NCBI GenBank assembly: GCA_002346745.1
Contig: DEAL01000030.1
Coordinates: 10,159-74,158, forward strand
Length of the DNA: 64,000 bases
Source: Candidatus Neomicrothrix sp. UBA2983
Lineage (GTDB): Bacteria; Actinomycetota; Acidimicrobiia; Acidimicrobiales; MedAcidi-G1
Direction: 5' to 3'
Position 1 is the first letter of the stretch; every line of letters starts with the position of its first letter. Made by a program: the position numbers and the translations under genes. The notes beneath the pieces were generated by a model. The model did no database searches. It saw nothing but the letters and a program-made list of their open reading frames with translations, and was not told the origin of the DNA. Below are positions 36,837 through 45,009 of the stretch, in pieces.

Positions 36837-37664
36837 ATGTCCGCCGGCTACGGCGTCGCCGCCTCCCTCGGGATCGGGATCGGCGACCACCTGTCGCGCG
36901 GTGCTGCCGAGCGCGGCGGCCTGCGCCAGACCCTGTGCGTCGTCTTCCTCGTCTCGGCGCCGGTCTCGGTCGTCGGCGCACTCCTGCTCGGGAGCGAGTG
37001 GCGTGGTGACGACATGCTGCTCGGTGCGCTCACCGGCCTCCTCGCCGTGGTGGCCCTGGTCTGCCTCTACCTGGGGTACGCCTCGGCCACCGCGGGCGTG
37101 GTCGGGCCGCCGGCGGCGGTCGTGGCGGTCCTCCTCCCGGTGGCGGTCGACTTCGCGACCGAGGGGATGCCGGAAGCGCGTGTGGTCGCCGGCGTCGGCA
37201 TCGGGGTGGCGTCGGTGCTGGCCATCTCCTACGCGCCCCTCTTCGGCGGCAACGTCCGAAGGGGCCTCTTCTTCAGCGTGTTCGCCGGACTCGGCTACGG
37301 GTCGCTCTTCATCGTCCTCGACCAACTCAGCCCCGAGAGCGGCTTCTGGCCGGTTGTCGTCCAGCGGCTGGTCGCCTTCGGCTGCATGGCGATCGCTTGC
37401 CTCGTCGTCCGGGAGCGGATCCTCCCGTCCGGCCCCGTGCTCCGGACGGCGTCCCTGGGGGCGGCGGTCGCCGGCCTCGGTGCCCTGTCGTTCGTCTATG
37501 GCGTCCAGCACGGCGACCTGGCGCCGATCGCCGTGACCGGAACGCAGTACGCGGCCGTGACGGTCGTCTGCGGGATCCTCTTCCGTGGCGAGCGCCTCTG
37601 GTGGTGGCAGGTGCTGGGCCTGTGTGGCTCGGTCACCGCCGTGGGCCTGCTCGTGGCGGGGTGA
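36837..37664 (+). CDS. EamA/DMT-superfamily transporter
   Basis: A 275-residue membrane protein of about ten short helices in two repeats, with the closing motif F-R-G-E-R-L-W-W-W-Q-V-L-G-L-C-G-S-V-T-A-V-G-L, typical of EamA domain permeases. The N-terminus (M-S-A-G-Y-G-V-A-A-S) starts inside what is normally the first helix, so the gene may begin a little upstream at a non-ATG codon. It follows the IclR gene by 37 bases. Substrates of this family are metabolites or drugs; none can be named here. Confidence 0.78.
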   Translation: MSAGYGVAASLGIGIGDHLSRGAAERGGLRQTLCVVFLVSAPVSVVGALLLGSEWRGDDMLLGALTGLLAVVALVCLYLGYASATAGVVGPPAAVVAVLLPVAVDFATEGMPEARVVAGVGIGVASVLAISYAPLFGGNVRRGLFFSVFAGLGYGSLFIVLDQLSPESGFWPVVVQRLVAFGCMAIACLVVRERILPSGPVLRTASLGAAVAGLGALSFVYGVQHGDLAPIAVTGTQYAAVTVVCGILFRGERLWWWQVLGLCGSVTAVGLLVAG

Positions 37665-37773
37665 GGGGGGTGCCGGCACGTGTGGAGGCATGGGCGACGA
37701 GGTCGTGGGCAGTTGGTCGCGGGGTGAGGGTCGGGCGCGGCCGTCCGGGGGGCAGGGAGTAGGTTCCGCGACC

Positions 37774-38565
37774 GTGGACACTCCCGCCGGTTCCCCCGTC
37801 TGGCCGCCGCGCGTCGTCGTCACGGCCGGCGCCTCGGGCATCGGGCGCGCCATGGTCGACGCCTTTCTCGAGGTGGGGGCACGCGTCCACGTGGCCGACC
37901 TCCCCGGCCACGGCGGCGACCTGCCCGACGGGATTGGTTTCACCGGTGGCGACGTGTCGGACCCGGACGACGTGGACCGACTGTTCGGCGAGGCCGTCGC
38001 CGTCATGGGTTCGGTCGACGTGCTCTGCAACAACGTCGGCATCGCCGGGCCGACCGGCCCGGTCGAGGACCTCGAGGTCGCCGGTTGGGACGAGACGATG
38101 GCCGTCAACGTGCGGTCCATGTTCCTGTGCTGCCGGCGGGCGGTGCCGTTGATGCGCGCCGCCGGCGGGGGATCGGTCATCAACACCTCGTCGACCGCCG
38201 GCCAGGTCGGGTATCCGCTGCGGTCGCCGTACGCCGCCTCGAAGTGGGCGGTGGTGGGCCTGGGGGCGACCCTGGCGATGGAGCTGGGCGAGTTCGGGAT
38301 CCGCACCAACACCCTCTGCCCGGGTTCGGTCGGTGGCGACCGCATGGACCGGGTGATCGCGGCGGAGGCGGCGGCGCTCGGCATCGGCGAGGAGGCCGTC
38401 CGCGGCCGGTACGAGGACCAGGTCTCGATGCGTACGTTCGTGGAGGGCCGCGACATCGCGGCGATGGCGGTGTTCCTGGCCTCGCCGGCGGCCCGCCACG
38501 TCAACGGACAGGTGATCGCGGTGGATGGGGGCCTCGAGTCGCTGCGCACCACGTTCCGTACCTGA
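37774..38565 (+). CDS. Short-chain dehydrogenase/reductase
   Basis: A 263-residue classical SDR: cofactor motif T-A-G-A-S-G-I-G (near 16-23), N-N-V-G-I-A-G, catalytic Ser in I-N-T-S-S-T-A and the Y-A-A-S-K dyad, closing with V-I-A-V-D-G-G-L. The acidic residue after strand 2 (V-A-D-L) suggests NAD preference. GTG at 37774 is used because the longer frame upstream overlaps the transporter with no conserved residues. Substrate unknown; it stands between a transporter and the dimethylglycine dehydrogenase-like gene. Confidence 0.85.
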   Translation: MDTPAGSPVWPPRVVVTAGASGIGRAMVDAFLEVGARVHVADLPGHGGDLPDGIGFTGGDVSDPDDVDRLFGEAVAVMGSVDVLCNNVGIAGPTGPVEDLEVAGWDETMAVNVRSMFLCCRRAVPLMRAAGGGSVINTSSTAGQVGYPLRSPYAASKWAVVGLGATLAMELGEFGIRTNTLCPGSVGGDRMDRVIAAEAAALGIGEEAVRGRYEDQVSMRTFVEGRDIAAMAVFLASPAARHVNGQVIAVDGGLESLRTTFRT

Positions 38566-38578
38566 TTCGGAATCGGGT

Positions 38579-38619
38579 TTCCGGGTCGCGGAACGTTCCC
38601 GGGTCGCGGAACCATCTCG
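38579..38619. promoter_or_regulatory. Phased TTCC-N7-GGAA repeats, candidate IclR operators
   Basis: In the 194-base spacer before the dehydrogenase gene a 14-base element occurs at 38581-38594 and again at 38599-38612, an 18-base period. Each forms a TTCC/GGAA-type inverted pair, and GGAACGTTCC is itself a perfect palindrome. The 3' copy runs into the GGAACCATC-CG sequence shared with the 35.9 kb region. Confidence 0.55.
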
Positions 38620-38759
38620 CGATGCGGAGGGCTTTCCCGGTGCGTGGATAGCCTCGCACGTGCGCAGTCGCCCACCGTGGTCTACGGTCGCACCGCTGCC
38701 ACCCTGTCCCGTCCGTGCCGGCCATCGTGCCGGCCGTCGTTGCGATATGGAGCACCTCC

Positions 38760-41294
38760 ATGAGTGATTTCCCCGAACGCGCCAAGGTCGTCGTGATCGG
38801 AGCCGGCATCGTGGGCAACTGCCTCGTCGGCCACCTCGCCCGCCTCGGCTGGACCGACCTCGTCCTCCTGGACAAGGGCCCGCTCCCGAACCCCGGTGGT
38901 TCCACGGGCCACGCCTCCAACTTCATCTTCCCGGTCGACCACAACAAGGAGATGGCCCTGCTCGGCGAGCAGAGCGCCAACCAGTTCCGGGACCTGGGCC
39001 TCTCGGTCGACTCGGGCGGCATCGAGGTCGCCCGCACCGAGGAGCGCATGCACGAACTCACCCGGCGCATGACCTCGGCCAAGGCCTGGGGCATCGAGGC
39101 CCATCTCCTCACTCCGGCACAAGTCAAGGAACTCGTCCCGTTCGTCAACGAGGAGGTCATCCTCGGCGGCTTCTACAGCCCGACCGTCTCGGTCGTTGAC
39201 TCGCTCGAGACCGGCACCGTCATGCGCAAGGAGGCCATTGAGACGGCCGGCTGCCAGGTGTTCGCCAACACCGAGGTGCTCGACATCCTCACCGAGGACG
39301 GCCCGAATGAGGGCGACCGCACCGTCACCGGCGTCGTGACCGACAAGGGCACCATCGAGGCCGAGTACGTCGCCATCGCCTGCGGCGTCTGGTCCAACCG
39401 GATCGCCAACATGGCCGGCGCCACCATCCCCCTGGTGCCCGCCGTCCACCAGATGGCCGACGTCGGACCCCTCGACGTCCTCGCCGAGACCAACAACGAG
39501 ATCGGCTACCCGATCGTCCGCGACATGGACACCTTCTGCTACGAGCGCCAGTCGGCCGGCTCGATGGAGGTCGGTTCGTACGGCCACCGGCCGATCCTCC
39601 ACCACCCCGACGAGATCCCCTCCAACGAGGAGGCGGCGCTCTCGCCCACCGAGATGCCGTTCACCCCGGACGACTTCGACGCCCAGATGGAGACCGCCAT
39701 CGAACTGATGGACATGCTCGGCGACGCCGAGATCAAGTACGCCATCAACGGCCTCCTCTCCATGACGCCCGACACCATGCCGTGCCTCGGCGAGACCGCC
39801 GAGGTCCGCAATCTGTGGTCGGCGGCCGCCGTCTGGGTCAAGGAGGGTCCCGGCATGGCCCAGGTGGTCGCCGAGTGGATGACCTACGGGTACCCCCGCG
39901 TCATCGACGCCCATGGCGCCGACGTCGCCCGCTTCTACGACGAGGAGCGCAACGACGAACACATCTGGGCGCGGGCCGACGAGCACTTCAACAAGACCTA
40001 TGGCATCGTCCACCCGGCCGAGCAGTGGGAGGGACGCCGCAACCTGTCCGTGGGTCCCTACTTCTCGCGCCAGGAGGAGTTGGGGGCCATGTTCTTCCAG
40101 GCCCGCACCTGGGAGCGGCCGCAGTGGTTCGAGTCCAACGCCGACCTGGTCGGGCGCTATGGCCTCGAGGAGCGAGAGGTCGAGTGGGACAACCGCTGGT
40201 GGAGCCCGATCACCACCGGCGAGCACCTCAACCTGCGCGAGAACTGCGGCCTCGTCGACCTGAGCGCGTTCCAGGTCTACGAACTCGAGGGCCCCGGCGC
40301 CGTCGAGTACGCCGACCGCCTCGCCGTCAACAAGGTGGACGTGCCCGTCGGCCGGTCGATCTACACGCCGTGGCTCAACGCCGACGGCGGCTTCCACTCC
40401 GACCTCACCATGATGCGCCTCGGCGAGGACCGGGTGCGGATCGTCACGGGCGTCTTCGACGGTGGCCGCGACTCGTTCTGGGTGCGCCGCCACCTGCCGG
40501 CCGACGGCTCGGTCACCTACCGCAACATCACACGCGACGTCACGACGCTGGGCCTCTGGGGCCCCAACGCCCCGGCGGTTCTGGGCCAGCTCACCGACCA
40601 CGACCTGACCCAGGAGGGCTCGCCCTACGGCTCGGTCCTCGACGTGGTGCTCGACCGTGGCGGCACGCCCGTGCCGGTCTCGCTGTTTCGCATCTCCTAC
40701 GTCGGCGATACCGGCTGGGAGGTCTACACCGACTGGGACAACGGCCCCGCCCTCTGGGACAGCCTCATGCGGGCTGGCGCCGACCTCGGCATCCGGCCCA
40801 CCGGCGGCGGCGTCTACGGGTCGTCCGGTCGCCTCGAGAAGGGCTACCGACTCATGGGTGCCGAGTTGGAGAGCGAGTACAACCCGCTCGAGGCAGGCCT
40901 CGCCCGCCCGAGGGTAAAGGCCGCCGACTTCATCGGCAAGGAGGCCTACCTCGCTGCCCGTGAGCGGGGCGCCCCCGAGGTGGTCATGTGCACCCTCACC
41001 GTCGAGGACCTCACCGACGGCCAGGGCCGCAAGCGCTACATGATGGGCGGCAACGAGCCGATCCTGACCACCGACGGCGACCGGATCACCGACTCGCACG
41101 GCCGCGTCAGCCGGGCGACCTCGGCGGGCTGGGGCCCGTCGGTCGGCAAGCACCTTCTCATGGCCTACCTCCCGAACGAACTGGCGGTGCCCGGCACCCG
41201 CCTGCAGGTCATGTACATGAACGAGCTGTACCCGGTGGAGGTCGCCTCGACCGGCGCAATATTCGACCCCGACGACACGCGGATGAAGGCCTGA
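38760..41294 (+). CDS. Dimethylglycine/sarcosine dehydrogenase-like FAD-THF enzyme
   Basis: An 844-residue protein in the order DAO-type FAD domain (V-V-V-I-G-A-G-I-V-G-N at residues about 10-20, G-G-S-T-G-H-A-S, the site of covalent FAD-His in relatives), FAO_M linker, GCV_T folate-binding domain (about 430-730) and GCV_T_C. This is the layout of dimethylglycine dehydrogenase and sarcosine dehydrogenase, which oxidise N-methyl groups and pass formaldehyde to THF as methylene-THF. Electrons normally go to ETF, whose genes lie immediately downstream. It would complete betaine demethylation after the first methyl is taken by the corrinoid system. Exact substrate cannot be fixed. Confidence 0.88.
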   Translation: MSDFPERAKVVVIGAGIVGNCLVGHLARLGWTDLVLLDKGPLPNPGGSTGHASNFIFPVDHNKEMALLGEQSANQFRDLGLSVDSGGIEVARTEERMHELTRRMTSAKAWGIEAHLLTPAQVKELVPFVNEEVILGGFYSPTVSVVDSLETGTVMRKEAIETAGCQVFANTEVLDILTEDGPNEGDRTVTGVVTDKGTIEAEYVAIACGVWSNRIANMAGATIPLVPAVHQMADVGPLDVLAETNNEIGYPIVRDMDTFCYERQSAGSMEVGSYGHRPILHHPDEIPSNEEAALSPTEMPFTPDDFDAQMETAIELMDMLGDAEIKYAINGLLSMTPDTMPCLGETAEVRNLWSAAAVWVKEGPGMAQVVAEWMTYGYPRVIDAHGADVARFYDEERNDEHIWARADEHFNKTYGIVHPAEQWEGRRNLSVGPYFSRQEELGAMFFQARTWERPQWFESNADLVGRYGLEEREVEWDNRWWSPITTGEHLNLRENCGLVDLSAFQVYELEGPGAVEYADRLAVNKVDVPVGRSIYTPWLNADGGFHSDLTMMRLGEDRVRIVTGVFDGGRDSFWVRRHLPADGSVTYRNITRDVTTLGLWGPNAPAVLGQLTDHDLTQEGSPYGSVLDVVLDRGGTPVPVSLFRISYVGDTGWEVYTDWDNGPALWDSLMRAGADLGIRPTGGGVYGSSGRLEKGYRLMGAELESEYNPLEAGLARPRVKAADFIGKEAYLAARERGAPEVVMCTLTVEDLTDGQGRKRYMMGGNEPILTTDGDRITDSHGRVSRATSAGWGPSVGKHLLMAYLPNELAVPGTRLQVMYMNELYPVEVASTGAIFDPDDTRMKA

Positions 41295-41344
41295 CCTCCG
41301 GGTCGGCCCCGCCCGTCGCACACCCCCCGAGACAGGAGTCGACG

Positions 41345-42112
41345 ATGAGGATCCTCGTCTGCGTCAAGCGCGTCCCCGCTCCCGGCGCCAAGATCAACGT
41401 CACCGCCGACGGCCTGGCCGTCGACACCCAGCACCTCGGCTTCACCACGAGTCCGCATGAGGAGTGCGCCCTCGAGGAGGCCGTCCAGGTCACCGAGCAG
41501 TACGGCGGCGAGGTCACCGTGCTGACCCTCGGCCCCGTCGCCGCCGAGGAGCAGCTCCGGTACGCCGCCAGTGTCGGCGCCCACAAGCTGGTCCTCGTGC
41601 CCATCGAGGAGGTCGACTGGGACCCGCAGCGCACCGCCGCGGCCCTGACGTCCGCCATCGGTGACCTCGAGGCCACCGACGGCGCTTTCGACCTGCTGCT
41701 GTTCGGCAACGAGTCGGCCGACGCCGGTGGCTTCCAGGTCGGCGTCCGGGTGGCCCACGCCCTCGGTCGCCCGATCGTCAACGGCATCAAGGGCATCGAC
41801 GTCGGTGACGGCCCCGTCACGGCCCGCCGCGAGATCGACGGCGGCTTCGAGGTCTACGAGGTTCCGACGCCGGCGGTGCTCGGCGTCAAGGAGGGCATCA
41901 ACCTGCCCCGCTACCCGACCATGAAGGGCCGGCTCGCCTCCAAGAAGGCCGAGCTGACGACCAGCGAGCAGGTCGTCGACGCCGGCGGCCAGGACCGGGT
42001 CCGGCTCCACCGCCCGGTCGAGCAGGTCAGCGAGACGGTCATCCTGGGCGAGGGGCCGGACGCCGCCGCCGCCGTGGTGGATGTCCTCGAGGAGCTGGGG
42101 GTGCTGGCATGA
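41345..42112 (+). CDS. etfB: Electron transfer flavoprotein beta subunit
   Basis: A 255-residue FixA/EtfB protein opening M-R-I-L-V-C-V-K-R-V-P and containing A-L-E-E-A-V and the family signature region V-P-T-P-A-V-L-G-V-K-E-G-I-N-L-P-R-Y. The alpha gene follows with an ATGA overlap. The pair lies directly after the dehydrogenase gene, so it can accept electrons from it and from the acyl-CoA dehydrogenase at 50162. AGGAG precedes the start. Confidence 0.93.
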   Translation: MRILVCVKRVPAPGAKINVTADGLAVDTQHLGFTTSPHEECALEEAVQVTEQYGGEVTVLTLGPVAAEEQLRYAASVGAHKLVLVPIEEVDWDPQRTAAALTSAIGDLEATDGAFDLLLFGNESADAGGFQVGVRVAHALGRPIVNGIKGIDVGDGPVTARREIDGGFEVYEVPTPAVLGVKEGINLPRYPTMKGRLASKKAELTTSEQVVDAGGQDRVRLHRPVEQVSETVILGEGPDAAAAVVDVLEELGVLA

Positions 42113-43089
42113 GCGGCGCACTGCTCGTCCTCTGCGACCACGACCGGGGCGTCCTCGCCGAGGCATCGCTCGAGGCGCTGACCTTCGCCCGTGACCTGGC
42201 GGAACGCCTCGGCGCACCGTGCGAGGCGGTGGTGATCGGCAACGGCGCCGACACCGCTGCCGCCGACCTGGCGGCCTACGGCGCCGAGGCGGTGCACGTG
42301 GCCGCACACGACCTGCTCACGGACTACGGCCCCGAGGCGTGGGGCGCCACGCTGGCGCAACTGGCCGAGGCGGTCGACGCCGTCGCCGTCGCCGCCTGCG
42401 GGACCGACCGGGGCAACGAGGTCCTCGCCCACGTGGCGGCCCGCCTCGACGAGCCGTTCGTCGCCAACTGCCGTTCGATCGAGCCCGGCGGCGACTCATG
42501 GTCGATGACCCGCATCCAGTGGGGTGGCTCGCTGCTCGAGGACGCCACCCTCACCGCCGGCCGCAAGGTCGTCTCCGTCGCCCACCACGCCGTCGAGGCG
42601 GCACCGGCGGCGGCACCGGCGGCCGGGACGGTCTCGCCGTTCGCGCCGGACCTCGACCCCTCACTGGCCCGGACCCTCGTCACCGACCGGGTCGTGCTCA
42701 CCCAGGGCATCACGCTCTCGACCGCTTCGGTGGTCGTCGGCGGCGGTCGGGGCGTCGGCTCGGCGGAGGCCTTCGCACCGCTGGAGGAGCTGGCCGCCGA
42801 GCTGGGTGGCGTGGTCGGGTGCTCGCGTGCGGTCACCAACAACGGCTGGCGCCCGCACTCGGACCAGGTCGGCCAGACGGGCACGCGTATCGCGCCGGTC
42901 GTCTACATCGCCAGCGGCATCTCCGGCGCCATCCAGCACTGGGTCGGCGCCATGGCCTCGAAGCACATCCTGGCCATCAACACCGACCCCGAAGCCAACA
43001 TGGTGACGCGGGCCGACTGGGCCGTGATCGGCGACCTCCACCAGGTGATCCCCGCCGTGACCGAGGAGGTCCGGCGCCGCCGGGGCTGA
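42109..43089 (+). CDS. etfA: Electron transfer flavoprotein alpha subunit
   Basis: A 326-residue EtfA. The C-terminal FAD-binding domain shows V-V-G-G-G-R-G-V-G-S, G-C-S-R-A-V-T-N-N-G-W, Q-V-G-Q-T-G, Y-I-A-S-G-I-S-G-A-I-Q-H and I-A-I-N-T-D-P-E-A-N. It is translationally coupled to etfB. An ETF:quinone oxidoreductase, the expected next electron carrier, is not present in the window. Confidence 0.94.
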   Translation: MSGALLVLCDHDRGVLAEASLEALTFARDLAERLGAPCEAVVIGNGADTAAADLAAYGAEAVHVAAHDLLTDYGPEAWGATLAQLAEAVDAVAVAACGTDRGNEVLAHVAARLDEPFVANCRSIEPGGDSWSMTRIQWGGSLLEDATLTAGRKVVSVAHHAVEAAPAAAPAAGTVSPFAPDLDPSLARTLVTDRVVLTQGITLSTASVVVGGGRGVGSAEAFAPLEELAAELGGVVGCSRAVTNNGWRPHSDQVGQTGTRIAPVVYIASGISGAIQHWVGAMASKHILAINTDPEANMVTRADWAVIGDLHQVIPAVTEEVRRRRG

Positions 43090-43121
43090 ACCAGGCGGCC
43101 CCTCCCTGGATTCCGTCGGGG

Positions 43122-44900
43122 TCAGCCTCGCTGTTCCAGGCTGGGGGCCGCCGCGGGCTCCAGCGAGGTGTCCACGTCGATCTCGACCCAGCCGCGTACG
43201 GCGTTGACCATCCAGGCGGCTGTGGCCCGTGCCAGGTCCTCGCGTCGCAGCACCTGTTCGGCGATGGTCCCCTCGTCGAGGAGGTGGGCGCGGAAGGTGC
43301 CGGGCAGCAGCCCGCACGAGACCGGTGGCGTCACCAGGCGCCCGTCCAACTCGAGGACCAGGTTGCCGATGGTCGTCTCGGTGAGTTCGCCGACCTCGTT
43401 CCAGAGCAGCACGTCCGGCGCGTCGGGAAAGCGGTGCCCGGCGTTGTCGTAGACCTCGCGGACCGTGGTCTTGTGGAACAGGAACTCGTGCTCGCTCGGG
43501 ACCGGCTCCGTGTCGAGTGGGACCCGCCACGGTTCGGACCCGATGTCGGGGAGGTCGAGGACCTGCAGTTCGGCGTGGCCGTTGGGCGCCACCAGGAGCC
43601 GGAGCCGACGGGGCCCGTCGGCTGCCACGCCGTCGAGGAGTTCCTCGAGCGCCACCAGGTCGAGGCCGATGTCGAAGTGGTCGGCGGACGTGGCGAGGCG
43701 GGCAAGGTGCCGGGCTCGCCGATCGATGCCGGTGCCGGGCCGCCACGCCATCGTCTCCAGGAGTCGGAAGTCCGAGCGGGCCCGCCCCAGTACGCGGCTC
43801 TTGTGCTCGACCTCGCGCCATTCCTCGTGCGGGTCGGAGTCCCAGACGATGCCACCGCCCACGCCGTACTCGGCCTGCCCGCGCTCGCGGTCGACCCACA
43901 CCGTCCGGATGGCGATGTTGAATTCCATCGAACCGTCGGGGGCGACTGCACCGATGGCGCCCGTGTAGACGCCGCGGCCGTCACCCTCCAGCGCCTCGAT
44001 GATCTCCGAGGTCCTGACCTTGGGGGCGCCGGTGATCGAGGCGCCGGGGAACAGGGCGTCGAAGACCTCGCATAGGCCGACGTCGGCGTCGGCCGCGACC
44101 GTCGAGGTCATGGTGTGGACCGTGGGGTAGGTCTCGACCGTGTGCAGCGCCGTCACCCGGACCGATCCCGGGTCGGCGATGCGCCCCAGGTCGTTGCGGA
44201 CCATGTCGACGATCATGGTGTTCTCGGCCAGGTCCTTCTCGGACCGGGAGAGGTGCTGGGCGGCGAGGGCGTCCCATTCGGGGTCGGGGTGCCGGCCGAT
44301 GGTGCCCTTCATGGGCTTCGACACGATCCAGCGTCCCTGCTTCCACACGAACAGCTCGGGCGAGGCCGAGCACACCGCCCGGTCGCCGAGGTCGAGGTAG
44401 GCGGCATGGTCGGCCCGCTGGGCCCGGACCAGGTCGGCGAACAGGCCGAGCGGGTCGCCGCTGAAGGGGGAGCGCAGTCGGAGGGTGTGGTTGACCTGGT
44501 ACGTCTCGCCGGCGGCGATCAGCTCGCGGATCGTCCGGATCGAGGTCAGGTAGGCGGGGTGCGAGCGGTTCGGCACCCACGGTCCGACGTGGTAGCCGCC
44601 ACTGGCGGCCGGCCGGGTGGCCGGGAGTGGGGCGTCGAACACCCCGAACGAGACCAGGGGCACGCGGCGGACCCGGGCCGAGCGGATGGCCTCGTCGAAG
44701 GCCGGGCCAGCGTCGTACGAGACCATGCCGACCACCCAGTGGCCATCGGCCGCCGCCCGCTCGGCGGCGCGCATGGCGCCGGGGACGTCCCGCAACTCGT
44801 CGGCGAGGATGGTGTCGATCGGCGCGTCGAAGGCGACCCACTGGCGGTCGCCGCCGAGGGGGTACTGGAGCAGCGCACGGCGGACGTCCGGTCGGCTCAT
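43122..44900 (-). CDS. pabBC: PabB-PabC fusion: aminodeoxychorismate synthase/lyase
   Basis: A 592-residue fusion. Residues about 1-360 are a chorismate-binding domain (Y-Q-V-N-H-T-L-R-L-R, K-P-M-K-G-T-I-G-R, E-N-x-M-I-V-D-M-V-R-N-D-L-G, G-A-P-K). The remainder is a class IV aminotransferase-type lyase (F-L-F-H-K-T-T-V-R, W-N-E-x-G-E-L-T-E-T-T-I-G-N, G-L-L-P-G). Together they make p-aminobenzoate for folate; the glutamine amidotransferase PabA is not encoded here. A folate-precursor gene beside THF-dependent catabolism may be meaningful. It converges with etfA. Confidence 0.92.
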   Translation of the reverse strand: MSRPDVRRALLQYPLGGDRQWVAFDAPIDTILADELRDVPGAMRAAERAAADGHWVVGMVSYDAGPAFDEAIRSARVRRVPLVSFGVFDAPLPATRPAASGGYHVGPWVPNRSHPAYLTSIRTIRELIAAGETYQVNHTLRLRSPFSGDPLGLFADLVRAQRADHAAYLDLGDRAVCSASPELFVWKQGRWIVSKPMKGTIGRHPDPEWDALAAQHLSRSEKDLAENTMIVDMVRNDLGRIADPGSVRVTALHTVETYPTVHTMTSTVAADADVGLCEVFDALFPGASITGAPKVRTSEIIEALEGDGRGVYTGAIGAVAPDGSMEFNIAIRTVWVDRERGQAEYGVGGGIVWDSDPHEEWREVEHKSRVLGRARSDFRLLETMAWRPGTGIDRRARHLARLATSADHFDIGLDLVALEELLDGVAADGPRRLRLLVAPNGHAELQVLDLPDIGSEPWRVPLDTEPVPSEHEFLFHKTTVREVYDNAGHRFPDAPDVLLWNEVGELTETTIGNLVLELDGRLVTPPVSCGLLPGTFRAHLLDEGTIAEQVLRREDLARATAAWMVNAVRGWVEIDVDTSLEPAAAPSLEQRG

Positions 44901-44901
44901 G

Positions 44902-44991
44902 CCCGGATCCTGCCACCGATCGGCAACGGCCGTGGATGGGCCGCGCCCTGCGTCGATCGGCGGTCGACCCGGATCCAGCCACCGATCGGCA
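44902..44991. repeat. Two direct copies of a 24-base sequence upstream of pabBC
   Basis: Copies at 44902-44925 and 44968-44991 differ at one base and contain the core GGATCC-N-GCCACCGATCGGCA, including a CCGATCGG palindrome. They lie within the 109-base spacer between the pabBC start and the DUF1015 stop. Confidence 0.75.
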
Positions 44992-45009
44992 CGTGTCCGG
45001 GCCTGCGGG

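Noticed and set aside
38682..41321. An 879-residue minus-strand reading frame
   Set aside because: It is the exact antisense of the DMGDH-like gene, which has clear FAD and GCV_T motifs; the shadow has none.
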